From assembly GCA_023132435.1 (NCBI GenBank), contig JAGLYF010000014.1:1-54760 (forward strand): a DNA stretch of 54,760 bases, written 5' to 3'. The translations under genes and the position numbers were made by a program. Within the stretch, counting starts at the first letter, position 1, and the number at the start of each line of letters is the position of its first letter. This document shows positions 22,932 through 32,699 of the stretch, in pieces. This stretch comes from Calditrichia bacterium. Its GTDB lineage: Bacteria > Calditrichota > Calditrichia > JAJRVZ01. The notes under the pieces were generated by a model. It ran no database searches, had not been told where the DNA came from, and saw only the letters and a list, made by a program, of their open reading frames with translations.

Positions 22932-25080
22932 CCGTTATCGGTGTGCCATCGAGGGATTGAGCATTTTCGATAAACAGTATATAAACTCCCGAAGCAATAT
23001 ACTGATTCGTTTCAGTAATCTGATCCCATGACTCATCAGCGGATCCGTCGGTATGTTCGATTACCTTAATCAAATCGCCACTTTCAGTGTATATTTTCAG
23101 CGTACAGATCTGCGGTAAGCCAAAAATTTTAATTTCATCCTGGTTTGAGAAATTTAATGTTCCAGCATCAACACGAAAAGGATTCGGAACGACACGTATC
23201 TCATCCAAGGTTGCAAGTTCTCCGCTTAAAAATGATGAGGCTCCATAAAGCGATCTATTGTCATATTTACTACTCTCCGCACCACCTGCCATACATGTTA
23301 CGAAGTAGTGATAAGATTGACCGCGGACCGTTGTTGTGTCTTGATAAGAATTCGTATTCCCATCTGTTGTTGACCAAATTAATTCATAATTTTTAAATAC
23401 GATGTCGTCCGGATGGTCAACCTGTACATGACCCTCTTTGCGATAAATACGCCAATCACTAAAATTATCCGGAAAAAGATCATCATCTGAATAACCCCAA
23501 TCGAGTTGAATATATCCTGGGCCTGATGTTGTAGTCAAATCTGGTGAAGGAGGAGCAGGCAGGATGCCAAAGCTTCCTGTATTCAGGAAGTTGATCCAGG
23601 CGCCGTATCCCCTGTCCAGATTATAAAAAAGAGAATCGTAACCAACTGATAATGTCAGATTCTTCTCTTCATCTGTAACTTCATCATTCCACCATCTCTT
23701 ACCCAGTTCAACCGCTTCCACTGGATTCATAGAACCAACTCCGATCGCCCAGACCCAGCGGATACTATCGCCATAGGCAATCTCAATCGGACCATGGTTT
23801 TGTAACATAGTTCTACCCAAAACATTTCTGTGATCTACGTCAGGATCAAGAGTCCAGGGATTTTCCCCTGCATAGAGCAGTTCATTTGGATCTGACGCAT
23901 CATAGCGCAGAGGGGGAATCGGATTGGTGTAAAACGGGTAGCCATCATCGATATAAGGCTCCCCATGAGGCCAAAGTGGACCGGACCAGAGTTCTGTAAC
24001 AATGTCATTACTTCCGGAAAAGAAAGGTTGTGTCGGATCATCCTGCCTGTTATTATTCAGATCTGTTAAATGGTAAGTACAGAAACCAATATATGCAGGA
24101 GATAGCAATTTTCCTGCATCAGGGTGATCAGCTACAGGATATGGATCTCCAAAATCATTATCTTTGCCAGCGGTAATCAGGGCTGCGGGATCCCATACGA
24201 TTGGTGCATCGGCATCAACGCCATATTGAATCAGCAAAGAGTCTCGAGGTGTGGAAGCCGGGGGAACAGTTTCTGATTCTCGAATCATGTAACTGACCCA
24301 GGTATCATAACCATAAGCAGTACCATTAGAATAACTGTAAGGATATAAACCATCTCCACCATAAGCACGTCGGCTGGGTTCCGGTGTTAAAGATTTAGTA
24401 AACCAGATTCTAATGGTCTGGGGTGGACCGTCGGGGCCTTCCTGTGTAATATCCCAATCCAGATTATTAATGACCGTATAATCGAAAATAATTATATCAT
24501 CATAATCAGGATGTGCAAAGGCATATGCCTTGATCTTATGCTGGGCACCACCCCAAACAAATCTCCCGGTTTGATTAACCCAGGATAACATTTGGTCACA
24601 AGGCAGATTTGGATCCACTTCACCTAAATAGGGCCTCTGGGGGATACCATCGACAACCACCTCTGGAGGAGGATATTTACGATATTCAACCATCTCTTTC
24701 ACCGTATAGGAATATCCTGTATATTCTGTTGTCCAAATTCCTCCCGAGCGGGGATAAAAATCTGTTTCACCGGTTGTCCTATCGGTGTAATATTCGATTT
24801 CATCCATCGCTCCTCTGTACTCGGTACCTACCAGCAGCTCCCTATGATACCAACCACCCGGATAAGTCGCCGTCCAGTCAGCCTCTGTCCAGGGAATGTG
24901 ATCGAATTTTTGATTGATCGTCATATGAAGATTTCCAATATTGATCGTTTTTTGTTGTGCCAGTACAGAAACATGGAGAATACCTGTCAAAAGGCTGAAA
25001 ATTATTAGATAAATCATAGATTTTAATATTCTCATCATACCTCCAAATCCTTTGAGTTTACATTTCGAACCGGATACCAA
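22894..25080 (-). CDS. Large secreted protein with T9SS-type C-terminal sorting domain
   Basis: 728 aa; signal peptide; LDEIRVVPNPFRVDAGTLNFSNQDEIKIFGLPQICTLKIYTESGDLIKVIEHTDGSADESWDQITETNQYIASGVYILFIEN. Confidence 0.75.
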   Translation of the reverse strand: MVSGSKCKLKGFGGMMRILKSMIYLIIFSLLTGILHVSVLAQQKTINIGNLHMTINQKFDHIPWTEADWTATYPGGWYHRELLVGTEYRGAMDEIEYYTDRTTGETDFYPRSGGIWTTEYTGYSYTVKEMVEYRKYPPPEVVVDGIPQRPYLGEVDPNLPCDQMLSWVNQTGRFVWGGAQHKIKAYAFAHPDYDDIIIFDYTVINNLDWDITQEGPDGPPQTIRIWFTKSLTPEPSRRAYGGDGLYPYSYSNGTAYGYDTWVSYMIRESETVPPASTPRDSLLIQYGVDADAPIVWDPAALITAGKDNDFGDPYPVADHPDAGKLLSPAYIGFCTYHLTDLNNNRQDDPTQPFFSGSNDIVTELWSGPLWPHGEPYIDDGYPFYTNPIPPLRYDASDPNELLYAGENPWTLDPDVDHRNVLGRTMLQNHGPIEIAYGDSIRWVWAIGVGSMNPVEAVELGKRWWNDEVTDEEKNLTLSVGYDSLFYNLDRGYGAWINFLNTGSFGILPAPPSPDLTTTSGPGYIQLDWGYSDDDLFPDNFSDWRIYRKEGHVQVDHPDDIVFKNYELIWSTTDGNTNSYQDTTTVRGQSYHYFVTCMAGGAESSKYDNRSLYGASSFLSGELATLDEIRVVPNPFRVDAGTLNFSNQDEIKIFGLPQICTLKIYTESGDLIKVIEHTDGSADESWDQITETNQYIASGVYILFIENAQSLDGTPITDGQKFQKFVIIR

Positions 25081-28000
25081 AGAAAATCTGGCGGGGATTT
25101 AAAAATTGTTTCCAATTCATCCACCCCAGCTGTATATAATCTTTGTCCCATGTACCCCATTTATCATCACCTTTTTTATCTCCTTCTTCCCATGGTAAGC
25201 GAAGGGCTTCTCTGTACGCGAGCGCTTCTGCCTGATTAAAATGACCTGTGTTAAGAAATTTTTGGTTCCACAGATTTTTAACATCGAGGTATAAAGTTGC
25301 GTTCATCCCATATGCAGATATAATTTTTTCCACTCTCAGATCTGTATTAGAGTGATCCACTCTCTGGATCCAATGTTGTTGTGGTGTCGGCACTTGTGGA
25401 TCCCAGATAAATTCTCCGCCATCATCCCATCTGTAAAGAAAAGTGGCACTCCAGCCGCCCCACAGCTGCCCAAAATCAAGGGGAGTCATTACGGTCAGAC
25501 CAGTCCTAAACCGGGGTTGTGCGCGCAATTTAGTTTGCGCTGCATTTGTTTCCTGAGCCTCATTTTCCAGAGGATTTTCATAAATAAAAGGCAAAACAGT
25601 GTGTCCACCCGAAAGTAACCTGTAGTCATAGTTAGCCCAGAACTTAGTATAACGGCCCCAGGGTTTTTCAACCCGAATCTCAATACCTCTGATATCCCGA
25701 TATAGATTATTTGACCACAACTGGTTTTCCACTGTATGATCCCAATCAACACCGGATAATAACTGATCTTCACCTGTGACATCCTTATAGTAGCCAGCCA
25801 CATGAATAAGGAACATGTCCGCTATCGTTTGTTCAACACCAAGTTCATAGGCCACTGTTCTTGGTGCTTCCAGATCCGGTGTGGGCATTACAAAACCCGG
25901 CCCTGTCAATGGACCAGCATATGAATACCAGTAATACGGATATGGCGTTTGATAAAAATGTCCATAATTAAAATATAATTTAGTAGTCTCCGATGCAGGG
26001 AATGAAAGACCTACACGAGGTTGGATGTAAATTTTCGATTTTACCTCCTCTGTACGTTGTGTCCCCCACCAGTATTCACCTCCAGCATCCCAGTTTGTCT
26101 CCTGGTAGGCAAGATCCCACGGTGTTTCCAATTTATATCCTTTTGTGCGGGGATTATGATAATCAAAACGTAATCCGAGATTGGCAATCATACCCTGAAA
26201 TTCAAGTTTATCCTGAATATAAAAAGCAGCCAGCAGGGGACTTTCATCCCACCATTGCCAGTTCTTCGGTTCGAGTGCATACATCACATCCATATCTTTA
26301 TACATTTGATCTGGATTATCCAAAAGGTACCAGTCACCCATGACGGTGTCACCTAATGCTGCCCAGGCTGATTCCTTGACCTGCCGCATACTCCTCACCT
26401 CAAAGATGGGTATATCAATTTGTATACCTATTTTAACCTGATTATACCTATCAACCTGAGAGACCAAATCGAACTTTATCTGATGAAGATAATCGAATGT
26501 ATCTTCAAAACGACGGGCATGTCCGTTGATACCAAAATAGCCGGTCTGATCCGGTGTATTTACACCATACGTATTAATGGGTGTTTCATCATACCATCTG
26601 CCATTAATCTCGTGGATCGAAGTCAGATCCCTTGGCAAGGCACGCCAGGTAAACCGATGTGTTTTGGCAAAGGTATATCGTACTTCAAGAAATGTTGTGG
26701 GATTAATGACATATGTGCCATCAAGACTGAGCCGAAGTAGATCTTCCTCTCCGAGCGACAGCCACCAATTTCCGTACATCTCATACGTACCAAAGGCATC
26801 TGCCGTCCACTGGCTCGAATAGTAATCTCCGGAAATCAATCCGGCAAGAGCGCCATAACTTCCCGGAAAGGCTACACCTATTGAAGACAAATTACCTCCT
26901 CTTCTATCTGGTGCTGTTCCATCTAGATCGCCGTACATACCGGTAAAACCTAATTTTAATTTATTTGTAATTTGTGAGTTTAACTTGAGAGAAAACATGT
27001 TTGTAACCGCTTTTTTCTTTGATAAAGGATAAGCATAGAGTCTTTGTTCTCTTCGGTAGGAAGTTGAAAAGTAAGTATCTTTTACAAATGGTAGCGGGCC
27101 GCTAAACGTAACATCAAAATCATAATCCGGGTCATCAGCATAATCTCTGCCCCGGTGTCTCCACTTCCAAAGTTCAAGAGCCTCCTGAGGTGTCAGGTCA
27201 TTATCCGGGTTATTATCCTGAAGATATCTTTCAGAAACAGAATTCCATCCCTCGAATGTTAAAGGATACCCTTGCGCCCCATTTGTTTCATAGTAAAGTG
27301 CTACATCTTCTGTAGTGATACCCGTAAACGCCTGAGAACCGGCAAACATTTGCCATATAATACCATTATTCGCATAAACGTCCGGTCCAAAATGTTTGTA
27401 TTGAGGATAAGCATGCCGATAATCAATAGCCAAATGATACTTATCGGATCCCTGATCAGTCGTGACATTCAACAGTCCGGAACGAACCTGCCCATACTCC
27501 GCATTAAATCCACCGGTGAGCAGTTGAATATCTTTGATGGATGTTTTAGGAACTGTCATAAAAGAAACGTCTGTCAGGTTACTTTTCATAGAAATATTAT
27601 CTACGCGAAAATCAGATTCCCTTATTTCTCCACCTCTAATTGACAGACCCGCTCCTTTGTCAACATCCTGAGTGATTTCAAATCCAGCTTGTAATTGGAG
27701 CAATTCTGTTACGCTACCGGTGGGATTAGTTTGAATATAATCGGCAGAGAGCTCAATTTGTGTAGCAGAAATATCCTTTCGTATGATTGGTCTTTCAGCT
27801 TCAATGACTATTGTCTCTGCAGATTCTAATGTTGTTGCCTCTAGAGCGAAATTAAGCTGAGTGGTCGCATCCGCAGCTATATCCACACCTGTCATTCTCA
27901 CTTCTTTGTAACCAATAATATTTGCAATAACGGTGTATACACCCGGTGAAACATTTAGAATAAGGAAGAATCCATCCATATCAACCGCTGCTCCTAGAGT

Positions 28001-28153
28001 CGTACCCTCAATGTAGACATTTGTACCAGGCAAAGGCTCACCAGTCTGAGCATCGGTGACATTCCCAACTATTTTACCATCATCAGCCAGGACACTGGAA
28101 AAACAAAATCCTAAAAAAAGTAAGATGGATAAAAATTGTAATGTTTTTACCAT
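25058..28153 (-). CDS. TonB-dependent receptor with carboxypeptidase-regulatory-like N-domain
   Basis: GKIVGNVTDAQTGEPLPGTNVYIEGTTLGAAVDMDGFFLILNVSPGVYTVIA; plug domain LLQLQAGFEI...IRGGEIRESDFRVDNI; C-terminal NPRQIFFGIRFEM. Confidence 0.9.
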   Translation of the reverse strand: MVKTLQFLSILLFLGFCFSSVLADDGKIVGNVTDAQTGEPLPGTNVYIEGTTLGAAVDMDGFFLILNVSPGVYTVIANIIGYKEVRMTGVDIAADATTQLNFALEATTLESAETIVIEAERPIIRKDISATQIELSADYIQTNPTGSVTELLQLQAGFEITQDVDKGAGLSIRGGEIRESDFRVDNISMKSNLTDVSFMTVPKTSIKDIQLLTGGFNAEYGQVRSGLLNVTTDQGSDKYHLAIDYRHAYPQYKHFGPDVYANNGIIWQMFAGSQAFTGITTEDVALYYETNGAQGYPLTFEGWNSVSERYLQDNNPDNDLTPQEALELWKWRHRGRDYADDPDYDFDVTFSGPLPFVKDTYFSTSYRREQRLYAYPLSKKKAVTNMFSLKLNSQITNKLKLGFTGMYGDLDGTAPDRRGGNLSSIGVAFPGSYGALAGLISGDYYSSQWTADAFGTYEMYGNWWLSLGEEDLLRLSLDGTYVINPTTFLEVRYTFAKTHRFTWRALPRDLTSIHEINGRWYDETPINTYGVNTPDQTGYFGINGHARRFEDTFDYLHQIKFDLVSQVDRYNQVKIGIQIDIPIFEVRSMRQVKESAWAALGDTVMGDWYLLDNPDQMYKDMDVMYALEPKNWQWWDESPLLAAFYIQDKLEFQGMIANLGLRFDYHNPRTKGYKLETPWDLAYQETNWDAGGEYWWGTQRTEEVKSKIYIQPRVGLSFPASETTKLYFNYGHFYQTPYPYYWYSYAGPLTGPGFVMPTPDLEAPRTVAYELGVEQTIADMFLIHVAGYYKDVTGEDQLLSGVDWDHTVENQLWSNNLYRDIRGIEIRVEKPWGRYTKFWANYDYRLLSGGHTVLPFIYENPLENEAQETNAAQTKLRAQPRFRTGLTVMTPLDFGQLWGGWSATFLYRWDDGGEFIWDPQVPTPQQHWIQRVDHSNTDLRVEKIISAYGMNATLYLDVKNLWNQKFLNTGHFNQAEALAYREALRLPWEEGDKKGDDKWGTWDKDYIQLGWMNWKQFLNPRQIFFGIRFEM

Positions 28154-28174
28154 GGTTACCTCCTAAAAATATTG

Positions 28175-29053
28175 TTATTTACTCCTTTTTATGCGTGTAG
28201 ATTGTCGTACGACTAACTTCGTTTTCAAAACCCTTTCAACCGGTTCTACAGATTTTCCATTTTTATTTATTAGATCGATAAGTTCTTCAGCTGCAGTTTT
28301 ACCTATTTCATATCGAGGTTCAGCTATCGTTGTTAAGGGAGGATCAATTAGTGCTGCTACCGGATTATCATTAAATCCAATGAGTGCGATATCATCATAA
28401 ATCTTTAATCCGACTTTTTTTATCTCAAAAAACGCTCCAATTGCAACCGGATCATTTATTGTAAATACCGCTTCGGGCCTCTTATCGAGCTGAAGAAGTT
28501 TACGCATGCCCCTCCTTCCGGCTTCTTCATTTAATTCATCATATTCAACAAATTGTTCATTATATGACAAATCATATTTTTCTAATGCTGCTCGATATCC
28601 GTCATATCTGTTTTTACAGCCAACAATATATTGAGGACCGGCCAAGTGCGCTATTCGTTCATAACCAAGAAGAATGAGATATTCTGTTGCATTAAATCCT
28701 CCTTCGAAATCATCGACTACAACATGGCTGACATTCAGATCCGGACAAACCCGGTCGAAAAATATCAGTGGAACAGACTGATCTATTATAGGTTGAAAAT
28801 GGGAACTGCATTTTGTTTTTTGTGAGATAGAGACGAGTAGACCCTGAACACCACTGGCCAGGAGTGCTTTTATCTCAGCTGCCTCTCTTTCCGGATCTTC
28901 TTTCGATTGGCCGATTTTTAAAGAATAGCCTTTTTGAAAACAAAGATCTTCAATTCCATCTAGTATACCAGCAAAAAAAGGATGTTTTAATTCAGGAACA
29001 ATAACACCGATTGATTTACCACCTGAATTATTGGGCCACTCTTTTTCGGTCAT
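28175..29053 (-). CDS. LacI-type sugar-binding (Peripla_BP_3) domain protein lacking the N-terminal HTH
   Basis: Starts MTEKEWPNNSGGKSIGVIVPELKHPFFAGILDGIEDLCFQKGYSL; in-frame TAG four codons upstream of the ATG (29065-29063). Confidence 0.85.
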   Translation of the reverse strand: MTEKEWPNNSGGKSIGVIVPELKHPFFAGILDGIEDLCFQKGYSLKIGQSKEDPEREAAEIKALLASGVQGLLVSISQKTKCSSHFQPIIDQSVPLIFFDRVCPDLNVSHVVVDDFEGGFNATEYLILLGYERIAHLAGPQYIVGCKNRYDGYRAALEKYDLSYNEQFVEYDELNEEAGRRGMRKLLQLDKRPEAVFTINDPVAIGAFFEIKKVGLKIYDDIALIGFNDNPVAALIDPPLTTIAEPRYEIGKTAAEELIDLINKNGKSVEPVERVLKTKLVVRQSTRIKRSK

Positions 29054-29223
29054 GATTATTTCCTAAACCGTTTTACATTGCTAAATAGTTGCCTGGAATA
29101 TATTGGAACAAACCATTTGTATAGCACTCAATGTCCGGATAGCAATATTATAACTAGTGGGAGACCACAGGGAGATAATAATTCATTTTTACACTAAAGA
29201 TACAGTTAATTCACGTTAAGATC

Positions 29224-29241
29224 ACAGTTACTCTTAACTGT
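29224..29241. promoter_or_regulatory. Inverted repeat ACAGTTA-CTCT-TAACTGT upstream of the LacI-like gene
   Basis: Perfect 7-bp arms, 4-nt spacer, overlapping an ACGTTAA-N7-GTTAC motif at 29213-29231. Confidence 0.45.
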
Positions 29242-29281
29242 TAATACGTTTACGAATCTGTTCTACTAAATTCCATAAGCA

Positions 29282-29959
29282 TTATTTTCGGTGAAACAAA
29301 CCAAACGCGGCAGGAACATGAAAATCCGGATTCTCCGTCTTTGGATTTATCCAGCTAATCCAACGTTCTTCTATTCGATTATTTACACCACGGTAAAAAT
29401 CAGCCCGGAAGATTCCTACTTTAATAGAATCTCCTTTTTCCAAAAAAAATAAACCTAAAGATTTTAGAGTCTCTAACGGAATTAATCCCTTAACTGTATA
29501 ACCCGATTTGTTTATACAACCAACGGTATGAAGCCCGGGACATTCCCAGGATAAATCAAACTTCCTGTAATAGGAGGCAGCACAACTAAAAACACGGCCT
29601 CTGGGATCAATCTCCAAACAATAGTAGTTGTTTAACTGATCATCTAAAGCAAAAAAAAGTTCCACTCTATCTTCTTGAATAATATCCATCTTATTGTGAC
29701 ACTTATCTTTTATAATAAGATCATTATCATCAACTCTAAAATCGAAATAGAAATTCTTCTTGTTACATATTGCCCTAAATTCCGTGTAAGGAACATCTGT
29801 TTTATTCCAGGGTTGAACAAATCGAGTTTCGACGTTTGCCAGAGCCAAAATATGTCGACTATCTAAATCCTCTATTGAAATGTTTTTATTATAGACACTG
29901 TTTACCAGATAAGTCTTTACTTTAGTTTCATCATTATCAAATTCTCTATACATAACCAA
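29282..29959 (-). CDS. CBM9-like carbohydrate-binding domain protein without an obvious signal peptide
   Basis: YFDFRVDDNDLIIKDKCHNKMDIIQEDRVELFFALDDQLNNYYCLEIDPRGRVFS...FRADFYRGVNNRIEERWISWINPKTENPDFHVPAAFG. Confidence 0.65.
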   Translation of the reverse strand: MVMYREFDNDETKVKTYLVNSVYNKNISIEDLDSRHILALANVETRFVQPWNKTDVPYTEFRAICNKKNFYFDFRVDDNDLIIKDKCHNKMDIIQEDRVELFFALDDQLNNYYCLEIDPRGRVFSCAASYYRKFDLSWECPGLHTVGCINKSGYTVKGLIPLETLKSLGLFFLEKGDSIKVGIFRADFYRGVNNRIEERWISWINPKTENPDFHVPAAFGLFHRK

Positions 29960-30049
29960 CCGTTTGGATTTGTAGTTAAAAGTTTTTGAGTTTATGGTTG
30001 CTCAAATATTCTTGTTAACCGAGGTATTGATCATTCTGTTGTTAGATCC

Positions 30050-31060
30050 TTACTCGTACCCATTTGGATTTAGGGACTGCCAGCGCCACATATCAACACA
30101 CATGTCATTAATACCGAAATATGTTTTCCAGCTTAATTCTCGATTTGCCCTTGCCGGATCTGCATAACATATGGCAATATCCCCCGATCTTCGCTCACCG
30201 ATTGTATACTTAATTTTCTTACCGGAAATCTCTTCAAATGCGGAAATTACTTCAAGAACACTAAATCCCCTTCCTGTCCCGAGATTGTATATATAAAAGC
30301 CCGGATCCTTTACTATTTTATTTAAAGTTTTCAGGTGACCTGTTGCCAGATCAACAACATGGATATAATCCCTGATTCCCGTACCATCAGGTGTCGGGTA
30401 ATCGTTGCCATAAACTGTAAGTATCGATCCTCTTCCAACCGCAACCTGAGCGATAAGCGGCATAAGATTATTAGGGGTAGAATTGGGATCTTCTCCGATG
30501 CGTCCACTACCATGGGCACCAACCGGATTAAAATAACGGAGCAAAGCGATATTCCATCGATTGTCAGAATTATACAGGTCTTTTAAGATTTCCTCAATCA
30601 TAAATTTAGTCCTGCCGTATGGATTGGTTGGATTGAGTGGAAAATCTTCCTTTATTGGGACGGTGTGTGGATCACCATACACCGTAGCAGATGAACTAAA
30701 TATAAGTGTACGGATATCATAATTTGACATTATGCTGCAAAGATTGAGTGTGCCGGTGATATTATTATAATAATAATCAAGTGGCATTTTAACAGATTCA
30801 CCAACGGCTTTTAGTCCGGCAAAATGGATGACAGATTCTATAGATTCCCTTGCGAATACGGTGTCCAGATTTTTCCTATCCAATAAATCCACATTATAAA
30901 AAACAAGTGATTTTCCGGTTAATTGCTGGATCCGTCTTAACGATTCTTCCTTACTATTACACAAATTGTCCACAACTACAATCTCATAACCTGCATTGAG
31001 CAATTCAAGTGTCGTATGACTGCCGATATATCCAGCTCCACCGGTTATAAGTAATTTCAT
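30050..31060 (-). CDS. galE: UDP-glucose 4-epimerase
   Basis: MKLLITGGAGYIGSHTTLELLNAGYEIVVVDNL; YxxxK (YGRTK). Confidence 0.93.
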   Translation of the reverse strand: MKLLITGGAGYIGSHTTLELLNAGYEIVVVDNLCNSKEESLRRIQQLTGKSLVFYNVDLLDRKNLDTVFARESIESVIHFAGLKAVGESVKMPLDYYYNNITGTLNLCSIMSNYDIRTLIFSSSATVYGDPHTVPIKEDFPLNPTNPYGRTKFMIEEILKDLYNSDNRWNIALLRYFNPVGAHGSGRIGEDPNSTPNNLMPLIAQVAVGRGSILTVYGNDYPTPDGTGIRDYIHVVDLATGHLKTLNKIVKDPGFYIYNLGTGRGFSVLEVISAFEEISGKKIKYTIGERRSGDIAICYADPARANRELSWKTYFGINDMCVDMWRWQSLNPNGYE

Positions 31061-31197
31061 ATATTATATAGACCTCATTTTCACAGGAATCGGATATTTT
31101 ATTTACAAGAAATAGTAGACAAACAAGAAAATGGATAACCTGTTCAGAAGTATTATGCTATATCTTATTTGTCTCTTAGAACTAGCTTGTGCGAATT

Positions 31198-32622
31198 TTA
31201 TAGTATTCCCGCACCGTCAGAAGTCCTGCACCGTATGATAGTATCATTCAGTTTTTGATGTGGTTTTTCAGAATAGAAAAAATCCTTCATTTTTTCAATC
31301 AGCTCATTAGCATGAGACTGGTCGCTTAGGGTCAGGATCATACCCCCGAATCCGGCACCCACTAATCTGGTTCCATAAGCACCAAACTGCCGCAACAATT
31401 TTACGATAGAATCCACCTCAGGTGTAGAGACCTCGTAATCATTTGCAAGACTTTCATGAGAAGCATCCAATAATTTCCCCAATTGGATTTTTTCTTTGTT
31501 CTGCAGACATTGAACTGCCTGTTCTACTCGCTGACATTCTGTATAAACATGTCTGAATCTCCCTCTGACTTTATAACCACCAGGCAATTCGGTTAAATCA
31601 GAGCCTCTTAAAATATGGCTGTATTTATGGGCCAGATCATCCCCGGAGATATTGAAGATTGATAATAGTTCCAATAATGAATAAGAATCAGGCAATGAAT
31701 CAATAAATTCTAAAATCAGACTTTCCATTTCAGCGTAGGGTATGTCGAAATATTGTGGTGTGATTTCACCAATAAATTTGAGTGGTTTTACATTTAAAGT
31801 GTACCGATCTGAAATAAATAGATTAAATAGGTCAACAGCAAATTGACATTCTAAAACTCGTCGATTGTACTCCTCCCTTACATTACTGCTTTTCTCAGCC
31901 TCGATAAGTGAATGAAAAAGGATAACTTCGATATCACCAGGTGAAGAAATAGGTGTTACATGCAGGGGATTAAATTCAATTTTTAAAAAAGCATCCTTTT
32001 TCCCAAGCAGACAAGCAGCATGATCCATGCCACCGCCGGAAGTTCCGACAAAATGTTCTGCCTTGGCACATATTTCTGCTAATTTTGTGTTGTCCAGAGG
32101 GATTTGGTTGACAGTCAAAATAGCCAGGGCGGCAGCTACAACTAAAGCCGAGGAACTTGAAAGCCCGGCGGCAGGAGGTAGGGTGCTGGATATTATTGCA
32201 TTAAATCCATTTAGATTTTGCAGATTCAAATCCGTTGATTGACCAATATAGTCAAGAATTCCCTTGATCCCGGCTTTGATATAGTTACCCCAATGACCCT
32301 TTGAGTATGGTTTGATTGGATCTCGAATCGAAAATTGAATATTTTTAAAGTCGGGATTGACATTGGAAACATGAATTTTCCCGGATTGATCATCTTTAAA
32401 ACAGAGAATAATCTCCCTATCTATTGCACAGGGCAAAACAGTTCCCATATTATAATCTACATGTTCACCAATCAGGTTTACCCGGCCAGGTGCTTTTATA
32501 AACCAAATCTTATCATTTTCTTGAAAATTTTGTTTAATAAGATTTTGCAATGAAATATGTTTTAATAAAACCGGATGGTTTTGAATAAATGTATTATTAA
32601 TTTCACTCAATTTTCTAAGCAT
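31198..32622 (-). CDS. galK: Galactokinase
   Basis: KAPGRVNLIGEHVDYNMGTVLPCAI; LPPAAGLSSSSALVVAAALA; GAGFGGMILTL. Confidence 0.92.
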   Translation of the reverse strand: MLRKLSEINNTFIQNHPVLLKHISLQNLIKQNFQENDKIWFIKAPGRVNLIGEHVDYNMGTVLPCAIDREIILCFKDDQSGKIHVSNVNPDFKNIQFSIRDPIKPYSKGHWGNYIKAGIKGILDYIGQSTDLNLQNLNGFNAIISSTLPPAAGLSSSSALVVAAALAILTVNQIPLDNTKLAEICAKAEHFVGTSGGGMDHAACLLGKKDAFLKIEFNPLHVTPISSPGDIEVILFHSLIEAEKSSNVREEYNRRVLECQFAVDLFNLFISDRYTLNVKPLKFIGEITPQYFDIPYAEMESLILEFIDSLPDSYSLLELLSIFNISGDDLAHKYSHILRGSDLTELPGGYKVRGRFRHVYTECQRVEQAVQCLQNKEKIQLGKLLDASHESLANDYEVSTPEVDSIVKLLRQFGAYGTRLVGAGFGGMILTLSDQSHANELIEKMKDFFYSEKPHQKLNDTIIRCRTSDGAGIL

Positions 32623-32699
32623 TCTTTTTTCTACAGGCCTTGAATTACAATATAAAATATTTAAATCTCATCCCCAGAATATGCATTGTGGTAAATTAT

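Noticed and set aside
29054-29281. Possible frameshifted LacI HTH upstream of the sugar-binding domain
   Set aside because: All three minus-strand frames were read; no HTH-like string found, multiple stops.
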